Assembly: GCF_014196115.1 (NCBI RefSeq)
Contig: NZ_JACIDB010000001.1
Coordinates: forward strand, 744,001 to 808,000
Length of the DNA: 64,000 nt
Origin: Sphingomonas aquatilis
Lineage (GTDB): Bacteria; Pseudomonadota; Alphaproteobacteria; Sphingomonadales; Sphingomonadaceae
Direction: 5' to 3'
Under the pieces are notes generated by a model. That model was not told the origin of the DNA. It worked only from the letters and a program-made list of their open reading frames with translations, and did not search any database. This document shows, piece after piece, positions 57,647-64,000 of the stretch. Both the position numbers and the translations under genes were made by a program. How positions within the stretch are numbered: position 1 is the first letter of the stretch; the number at the start of each line of letters is the position of its first letter.

Positions 57647-58940
57647 AGCGCGCCATCCGCCGATACAGCGCGCCGCGGCTGAGGCCGAGCGCCGTCGCCG
57701 CCTGTGTGACATTGTGGCGATGTTCGCGCAGCGCCGCTTCGATCATCGCGCGCTCCGCATCACTGAGCGCGAAATTCGCCTCTGGCGCGGTGGGGACCGC
57801 ACTATCCGCGATCGGGGCGGCGGGCGCGATCAGTGCGGCGTCGAGCACGCCATCGTCCGACAGCAGCACCGCGCGTTCGATCGCCAGCGCGAGGCCGCGG
57901 ACCTCGTCCGGCCAGACGGCGCTGCGGATCGCCGTGACCGCGGCGTCGGTGAAGTGGACGGGCGGCCGTACGAACCGCTCCGCGGCAAGCCGCGCGAAAT
58001 GGCGCGCGAGCAGCACGGCGTCGTCGTCGCGCGCGCCGAGCGACGGCATAGCCACCTCCACCGTCGCCAGCCGGCGTTGCAGCGCGGGCGAGAGCGCCGT
58101 GACGCTGGACGCGATCGCGATGCAGCGGATGTCGGCGGGCAGCCGCTGGGCAAGTCGATCCTGTGCGAACGCGTCCAGCCCGTCCGGGTGGCGCAGGATC
58201 GCGGTGCCTTCGGCCGTATCGAACGACGCCCAGGCGGCGGGATCGCGCAGGTCGATCGTGATCGGCGTTCGCGAGGCCCATGGTGAGGCGGCGTGGATCG
58301 CCAGCGTGGCGAGCGTCCGGCCGCTTCCGGCGGGGCCGGTGACGGTGACGCCCGCGGGGGTCGGCGCGATGCGGCGGATCAGCGCGCGCACCCGCTCCAT
58401 CGCCGCGCTGTCGCCGAGCAGGCGGGCGGGTTCGGCTCCGGCGGACTGCGGCGATGCCGGCGCCGCTGCCGCCCCGCGCAGGATCGCCCCCTCGACGCGG
58501 GCGAGCAGGTCCGCGTTGCGCCACGGCTTCATCGCGAAATCGCGTGCGCCCGCCTGCATCGCCGCGACCGCGATGCGGATACCGCTGTGCGCGGTGAGTA
58601 CGATGACGCAAGCGGCTGGATCGTCGGCCATGATCCGGGCGAGGCAGGCGAGGCCCTGTTCGCCACTCGATTCCCCCGGTGTGAAGTTGAGATCGAGCAG
58701 GATCGCGTCGTAGCGCTGCGTCGCGAGGCGCGACATCGCCTCTTCCGGCCCCTTGGCCCCATCCAGCCGGTGGCCGGCCATGCGAAAGGCGATGTCCATC
58801 GCGCCGAACACCGCCGGATTGTCGTCGATCAGCAGAATCGTCCGTCCGGTTGACACGCCGTCGGACCGTCCATTTCCGGACAGTGCGTCCGCTTGCGAAC
58901 GGTCACCGTCCGGTGTTCTAGGTAAAAGTCCAGTATTCAT
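57636..58940 (-). CDS. NtrC-like response regulator with degenerate AAA+ domain
   Basis: 434 residues: a 33-residue N-terminal extension, a receiver (ILLIDDNPAVFGAMD; phospho-acceptor Asp in AILLDLNFTPG; Lys in FAMKPWRN), a central domain with Walker A-like GPAGSGRT but no GAFTGA loop and no evident Walker B Asp pair, and a C-terminal Fis-type helix-turn-helix (AALREHRHNVTQAATALGLSRGALYRRMARYGL). Without GAFTGA it cannot contact sigma-54 in the usual way, so it probably acts with sigma-70 polymerase or as a repressor. ATG 58940 has no good binding site; GTG 58856, just before GRTILLIDD, is an alternative start. Confidence 0.85.
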   Translation of the reverse strand: MNTGLLPRTPDGDRSQADALSGNGRSDGVSTGRTILLIDDNPAVFGAMDIAFRMAGHRLDGAKGPEEAMSRLATQRYDAILLDLNFTPGESSGEQGLACLARIMADDPAACVIVLTAHSGIRIAVAAMQAGARDFAMKPWRNADLLARVEGAILRGAAAAPASPQSAGAEPARLLGDSAAMERVRALIRRIAPTPAGVTVTGPAGSGRTLATLAIHAASPWASRTPITIDLRDPAAWASFDTAEGTAILRHPDGLDAFAQDRLAQRLPADIRCIAIASSVTALSPALQRRLATVEVAMPSLGARDDDAVLLARHFARLAAERFVRPPVHFTDAAVTAIRSAVWPDEVRGLALAIERAVLLSDDGVLDAALIAPAAPIADSAVPTAPEANFALSDAERAMIEAALREHRHNVTQAATALGLSRGALYRRMARYGL

Positions 58941-58982
58941 AACGGTTTAGGCTTTTCGGCTGTTCGCGGCGACACTGGCGCC

Positions 58983-60278
58983 ATGATGACCGAACCGTCC
59001 GAACACGCAACTGCTTCCCCCGGTACGTCGCCGGGCGCCGCCATGGACCGCCGCGTCGATCGGCCCGCACGCCCCTGGTGGCGCCGCCGCGGCGCGCTTG
59101 CCGTCTGCCTCGCACTGATCGCTGCGATCGCGCTGTGGCGGATCATGCCGGCGAGCGGATCGACCGACGTCGCCGCCACGGACATCGACACCGGCACGGT
59201 CGAACGCGCGCCCTTCGCCGATTACCTGCCCGTCCGGGCGACCGTGGCGCCGCGCGTCACCACGTTGGTCGGGGTGCTGTCGGGCGGGCAGGTCGAGAAA
59301 CTGCTGGTCCAGGACGGCGCGATGGTGGCGGAGGGACAGCCGCTCGCGACGCTCGCCAACCCGACGCTGAAGCTCGACGTGCTGACCCGCGAAGCGCAGA
59401 TCGCCAGCCAGCTGGGCGGCCTCGCCGGCGAGAACCTCGGCATCGCGCGCAACCGCCTCGATCGCGCGGGACAGATCGCACAGGCGAACTACGACCTCAT
59501 CAAGGCGCGCCGCGACCTCGGCATCCGCCAGCAGCTGCACGACAAGGGCTTCGTCTCCGATGCCGGCGTGAAGAGCTACGCCGAGGAAGCGGCGTATCAG
59601 GAAAAGCGGCTGGCGCAGCTGCAATCGGGTGGCGCGGCGGAGGCGCGGATCACTACGACGCAGGGGGCGCGGCTCGACGACACGCGCACGCGGCTGGAGC
59701 GCAACCTGGCGGCGGTGCGATCGGGGCTGGACGCGCTGACGATCCGCGCGCCCGCAGGTGGCCGGCTGACCAACTTCACGCTGCAGCCCGGGCAGACGCT
59801 GAAGCCCGGCGACCCCGCGGGGCAGGTTGACAGCGAAGGCTCGTGGAAGCTGGAGGCGGATGTCGACGAATATTATCTCGGCCGCGTCGCGGTCGGCCAG
59901 CGCGCTACGGCGAACGGCATGGCGCTGACCGTGTCGAAGGTACTGCCCGCGGTGAAGGACGGTCGCTTCCGCGTCGAATTGACGTTCGACCGCGCGCCGA
60001 CGGCCAGCCTGAACCGTGGTCAGACGATCGACACGCGTATCACGCTCGGCAGCACCGCACCCGCTCTCGTCGCGCCGGTTGGTGGCTGGCTGGAATCGGG
60101 TGGCGGTTCGTCCGCCTTCGTCCTCGACGCCGATGGCCGCCATGCCCGCCGTCGCACCATCAAGACCGGCCGCCGCAACCCCGAACAGGTCGAGATCCTG
60201 TCCGGCCTGCAACCCGGCGAACGCATCGTCACCAGCAACACGTCGTCCGTGAAGGGCGACATCCTCAACATTCGTTGA
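58983..60278 (+). CDS. HlyD/MacA-family membrane-fusion protein
   Basis: The 431-residue protein has one N-terminal helix (GALAVCLALIAAIALWRIMPA), a lipoyl-like hairpin start (FADYLPVRATVAPRVTTLVGVLSGGQVEKLLVQDGAMVAEGQPLATL), a long coiled coil (LKLDVLTREAQIASQ..., RIRAP area DALTIRAPAGGRLTNF) and a beta-barrel domain (VDSEGSWKLEADVDEYYLGRVAVGQRATA). It would link the inner-membrane ABC permease to the TolC-type channel. It is divergent from the two-component pair with only 42 bp between start codons, so they share a promoter region. Confidence 0.9.
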   Translation: MMTEPSEHATASPGTSPGAAMDRRVDRPARPWWRRRGALAVCLALIAAIALWRIMPASGSTDVAATDIDTGTVERAPFADYLPVRATVAPRVTTLVGVLSGGQVEKLLVQDGAMVAEGQPLATLANPTLKLDVLTREAQIASQLGGLAGENLGIARNRLDRAGQIAQANYDLIKARRDLGIRQQLHDKGFVSDAGVKSYAEEAAYQEKRLAQLQSGGAAEARITTTQGARLDDTRTRLERNLAAVRSGLDALTIRAPAGGRLTNFTLQPGQTLKPGDPAGQVDSEGSWKLEADVDEYYLGRVAVGQRATANGMALTVSKVLPAVKDGRFRVELTFDRAPTASLNRGQTIDTRITLGSTAPALVAPVGGWLESGGGSSAFVLDADGRHARRRTIKTGRRNPEQVEILSGLQPGERIVTSNTSSVKGDILNIR

Positions 60279-60289
60279 AAGGGCTCTTC

Positions 60290-60967
<678 letters not shown>

Positions 60968-60981
60968 GGGGGGGGGACGCC

Positions 60982-63402
60982 ATGAACCGCTTCGCGCTTT
61001 TGTCGCTGTACCGCTCGCTAACCCGGCACAAGCTCTACGCCGCGCTCAACATCGGCGGGCTTGCCGTGGGCATCGCCGTGTTCCTGGTGCTGGGCCTGTA
61101 CGTCCGGTTCGAGACGAGCTTCGAAAAATGGCTGCCGAACCATGACAAGATCTATCTGGTCGAAACCGTCTGGAACATGAAGGGCAGCGAATATAACGGC
61201 CCGACGCCCGAGACGATGGGTGGACTGCTCGACGAGTTGAAGGGCGATTTCCCCGACATCGTCGGCACGCGCTACTCCGGCGGCAAGAACGGCGGCAGCG
61301 TGTTGCGCAACGGCGTCGCGACGCGTGAGGATTTGGCGCAGGCCGATCCGACCTTCTTCGATGTGTTCGATATCCCGATGGTGAAGGGCGACGGGCGGCA
61401 GGCGCTCGCATCGCCGACCGGCCTGCTGCTCAGCGAAAGCCAGGCGCGCAAATATTTCGGCACCACCGATCCGATCGGCCAGACGATGACGATCGCTGCC
61501 GCGGGCGAGACGCCCAAGCAATATCGCGTCACCGGCATTTTCCGTGACCTGCCAGCAGCGACCGAACGGCAGTTCACGATGCTGGTCCAGCTGCCGAAGA
61601 CAGCTCATCCCGAGCAGTGGACACACTGGGGCAGCACGTCGTTGTCGACATACCTCCGCTTCGATACGTCGGCGGCGGCGCAGGCGTTCGAACAAAAGAT
61701 GCCTGCGTTCGTCGAGCGGCATGGCGTGCGGGACATGGGGCCGAAACCGTCGGAGTCGATCGGGCTTGCGATGTACCCGCTCGCCAAGGTTCATCTGACC
61801 AACGACATCGGCGACGGGCAGCGCCAGACGGTCGTGACGCTGGGCATCGTCGGCGTGCTGACGCTGCTGATCGCGCTGGTCAATTACGTCAATCTCGCCA
61901 CGGCGCGCGCGGGGCTGCGCGCGCGGGAGGTCGCGATGCGCAAGGTGCTGGGCGGCAGTCGCAGCGCGCTCGTTCGCCAGTTCCTGGGTGAAGCGGTGCT
62001 GACCGTTGTGGTGGCGGCACTGGGCGGTTTGATCTTGGCCGAGCTGGGCCTGCCGTTGGTGAATGCGGCGGGCGGTCTGTCGCTGACGATTCCCTATCAG
62101 ATCGTGGTGCCGGCGCTGGTCGTGCTGGCGATCGTCACCGGGATCGCGGCGGGCTTCTACCCTGCAGTGATGCTGGTGCGCTTTCCGGCGGCGGCGGTGC
62201 TGGCGTCGTCACGCGCGCCGGGCGGCGGCCGGGCGGGGACGCGGACGCGCGAGGCGCTGGTCGTCTTTCAGTTCGGCCTCGCCATCGCCTTCATGATCGG
62301 CACCGCGGTGCTGGTCGCGCAGACGCGCTATGTGCGCACCGCCGATATCGGGTTCCGGCGCGACGGCCTGCTGGTGATCCCGTCGCTGTCGAGTGCGCAG
62401 ATCAGTCCGGGCCAGGCCAATGCCATCGTCGCCGCGATCCGCGCGCTGCCGATGGTCAAGGCGGTCGGCCTCTCCAACTTTGCCGTGGGCGGCAGCGGCA
62501 GCATGAGCAGCGACAACGTTCCGATCCCGGGGCGGCCGGGAGACGGCCCGATGCTGAACTGGGTCGATGTCGGCCCCGACTTCTTCAAGGCGCATGGCGT
62601 CGGCGCGGTGGCGGGGCGGCTGTTCGACAACGCGCATCGTATGGACGACAACAGTCAGCGACCATCCGGGGCGGCCAAGAACATCATCATCACGATGAAG
62701 GCGGTCGGTACGCTGGGTTTCCGTTCGGCGGATGAGGCCATCGGGAAGACGGTCGGCGGCGACCGTCCGCGTACGATCATCGGGGTCGTCCCCGATATGC
62801 GCTTCCGATCGCCCCGCACGCCGATCGTGGCGACCTATTATTACTACACGACCAAGGCGCCGTCGTTCGTGACCGTCGCGAGCGTGCGGGTGGCAGGCGA
62901 TCCGCGCGCGGCGCTGGCGGAGGTGAAGGCGATCTGGCAGCGGATGGCGCCGCAGGTGCCCTTCGGCGGCAAGAGCGCGGATGACCGGCTCGATGACTTC
63001 TACAAGGCCGACGAGCAGGCGACGCGGCTGTTCGCGATCGGCGCAGGGCTGGCGGTGGTGATCGGTTGCGTCGGCCTGTGGGGGCTGGCCTCGTTCAACA
63101 CCTCGCGGCGGATCAAGGAGATCGGCATCCGCAAGACGCTGGGCGCGTCGTCGGGTGATATCGTCAAGCTGCTGGTCGGGCAGTTCCTGCGGCCGGTGCT
63201 GATCGCCAACCTTGTCGCCTGGCCGATCGCCTTCTTCGCGATGCGGACGTGGCTGGCAGGGTTCGTGGATCGGATCAGCCTGTCGCCGCTGTTCTTCCTT
63301 GGCGCGACCGTGCTCGCCGTCGTGATCGCGGTGCTGACCGTGCTGGGGCAGGCGCTGAAGGCGAGCCGGGCTGCGCCGGCCTGGGCGTTGCGCCATGACT
63401 AA
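60982..63402 (+). CDS. FtsX-domain ABC permease (ABC3 type)
   Basis: The 806-residue permease has an N-terminal helix and MacB-like periplasmic core (LYAALNIGGLAVGIAVFLVLGLYVRFETSFEKWLPNHDKIYLVE), a first FtsX domain (LINYVNLATARAGLRAREVAMRKVLGGSRSALVRQFLGEA, in effect), a second periplasmic core, and a second FtsX domain (GLWGLASFNTSRRIKEIGIRKTLGASSGDIVKLLVGQFLRPVL). The REVAMRKVLGG and KEIGIRKTLGA segments are the conserved coupling helices. This two-core form of about 800 residues is typical of ABC systems paired with HlyD and TolC proteins. It overlaps the next gene by 8 bp. Confidence 0.92.
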   Translation: MNRFALLSLYRSLTRHKLYAALNIGGLAVGIAVFLVLGLYVRFETSFEKWLPNHDKIYLVETVWNMKGSEYNGPTPETMGGLLDELKGDFPDIVGTRYSGGKNGGSVLRNGVATREDLAQADPTFFDVFDIPMVKGDGRQALASPTGLLLSESQARKYFGTTDPIGQTMTIAAAGETPKQYRVTGIFRDLPAATERQFTMLVQLPKTAHPEQWTHWGSTSLSTYLRFDTSAAAQAFEQKMPAFVERHGVRDMGPKPSESIGLAMYPLAKVHLTNDIGDGQRQTVVTLGIVGVLTLLIALVNYVNLATARAGLRAREVAMRKVLGGSRSALVRQFLGEAVLTVVVAALGGLILAELGLPLVNAAGGLSLTIPYQIVVPALVVLAIVTGIAAGFYPAVMLVRFPAAAVLASSRAPGGGRAGTRTREALVVFQFGLAIAFMIGTAVLVAQTRYVRTADIGFRRDGLLVIPSLSSAQISPGQANAIVAAIRALPMVKAVGLSNFAVGGSGSMSSDNVPIPGRPGDGPMLNWVDVGPDFFKAHGVGAVAGRLFDNAHRMDDNSQRPSGAAKNIIITMKAVGTLGFRSADEAIGKTVGGDRPRTIIGVVPDMRFRSPRTPIVATYYYYTTKAPSFVTVASVRVAGDPRAALAEVKAIWQRMAPQVPFGGKSADDRLDDFYKADEQATRLFAIGAGLAVVIGCVGLWGLASFNTSRRIKEIGIRKTLGASSGDIVKLLVGQFLRPVLIANLVAWPIAFFAMRTWLAGFVDRISLSPLFFLGATVLAVVIAVLTVLGQALKASRAAPAWALRHD

Positions 63403-64000
63403 GCGCCTCGCCGCCATCGCGCTGCTGCTGAGTGCCGCGCCCGCCTCTGCCGAAACGCTGCGCGAGGCGATCGCGGCGGCCTATGCCACTAACCCGCAGC
63501 TCGCGGCGGCGCGGGCGCGGCAGGAGGCGCTGGCGGAAACGCCTGCACAGGCGCGGGCGCTCGGGCGGCCGACGCTGTCGGCCAGCGGGGGTGCGGGGTA
63601 CGACCGGCTGGGATACGGCAGCTCCGGCAATGCGTCGGTCGCGGCCGACCTGCCGATCTGGACCGGCGGGCGGGTGCGCGCGGCGGTCCGGGCGGCGCGC
63701 GAGGATGTCGCCGCGGGCGCGGAGGGGCTGCGCGATACCGAGGCGGCGATCCTGCAGGGCGTCGTGCTCGCCTACGCCGACCTGCTCTACAACCAACAGG
63801 CGGTCGAGGTGGCGCGTGTCGGCATCGAGCGGCTCGATCGGCAGGTGGAGGAGGCGCGCTCGCGCTTCAACCTGGGGCAGGGGACGCGCACCGACGTCGC
63901 GCAGCTGGAGGCGCAGCGCGCGACGGTCGTCGCCAATCTCGCCGATGCGGAAGGGGCGCTCGCCACCGCCGCCGCAGCCTATCGCGCCGCGGTGGGGCAG
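63395..64000 (+). CDS. TolC-family outer-membrane channel, N-terminal part (cut)
   Basis: The visible 202 residues begin with a signal peptide (MTKRLAAIALLLSAAPASA) and continue ETLREAIAAAYATNPQLAAARARQEALAE, the TolC/outer-membrane efflux protein start, with the coiled-coil pattern AREDVAAGAEGLRDTEAAILQGVVLAYADLLYNQQAVEVAR and FNLGQGTRTDVAQLEAQRATVVANLADAEGALATAAAAYRAAVG. It runs off the window. It completes the tripartite exporter with HlyD, ATPase and permease; ATG at 63395 overlaps the permease end by 8 bp. Confidence 0.92.
   Translation, partial: MTKRLAAIALLLSAAPASAETLREAIAAAYATNPQLAAARARQEALAETPAQARALGRPTLSASGGAGYDRLGYGSSGNASVAADLPIWTGGRVRAAVRAAREDVAAGAEGLRDTEAAILQGVVLAYADLLYNQQAVEVARVGIERLDRQVEEARSRFNLGQGTRTDVAQLEAQRATVVANLADAEGALATAAAAYRAAVGQ

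Overview
The window is GC-rich, gene-dense DNA of the kind found in Sphingomonas and close relatives (Alphaproteobacteria, Sphingomonadales). Signs of this are the IVVTG/IVVTA TonB boxes, the DcaP-like and TorF-like outer-membrane proteins, GTG starts, and many ATGA or TGATG gene overlaps. I see no rRNA, tRNA, CRISPR array, phage or insertion sequence. The assignment to a genus is inference.

Region 1 (1-11210) looks like a complete catabolic island for a hydrophobic, possibly branched or terpenoid-like compound. One minus-strand operon encodes a TonB-dependent receptor, a cytochrome P450, an AraC-type regulator and a zinc alcohol dehydrogenase, coupled by TGATG overlaps. An aldehyde dehydrogenase is divergent from it. 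A second divergent pair has an acyl-CoA synthetase on one side and acyl-CoA dehydrogenase, HSD10-type SDR and a second (cut) acyl-CoA dehydrogenase on the other. Together they give uptake, hydroxylation, alcohol to aldehyde to acid, CoA activation and beta-oxidation. Both divergent promoters carry the same 41-bp bipartite motif (2307-2347 and 9667-9707), a likely operator of the island's own regulator.

Region 2 (11211-24200): a FadL-type porin with a split YeeE/YedE transporter; a FixL/FixJ-like two-component pair with a convergent HWE-type kinase; two unknown secreted proteins; two tandem DUF4139 proteins, the second with a TonB-box-like motif; the remains of a response-regulator gene; and an ABC-F ATPase preceded by an overlapping leader ORF.

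Region 3 (24201-37421): rlmJ, an aldo/keto reductase, a GH92 mannosidase, a metallophosphoesterase, a long inverted repeat, then an L-lactate operon lldP-lldR-lldD followed by a DcaP-like porin, with two FadR/LldR-type operator palindromes upstream. Small genes, an HNH protein and a DedA protein follow.

Region 4 (37422-46578): DUF2946, TonB receptor and PepSY membrane protein (a probable metal or siderophore uptake set), an FAD monooxygenase, a polysaccharide-deacetylase-like protein, and a TspO, DCC, DUF427 and adenine deaminase cluster.

Region 5 (46579-55572): a potassium-starvation operon with torF-like porin, a 27-residue ORF, kdpF, kdpA, kdpB, kdpC, kdpD and kdpE. An 11-bp-spaced direct repeat and a GATAAT box upstream form a candidate KdpE promoter.

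Region 6 (55573-64000): a YghU-like glutathione transferase, an NtrY/NtrC-like two-component pair whose regulator lacks the sigma-54 contact motif, and a divergent MacAB/TolC-like tripartite ABC export system cut by the window end.
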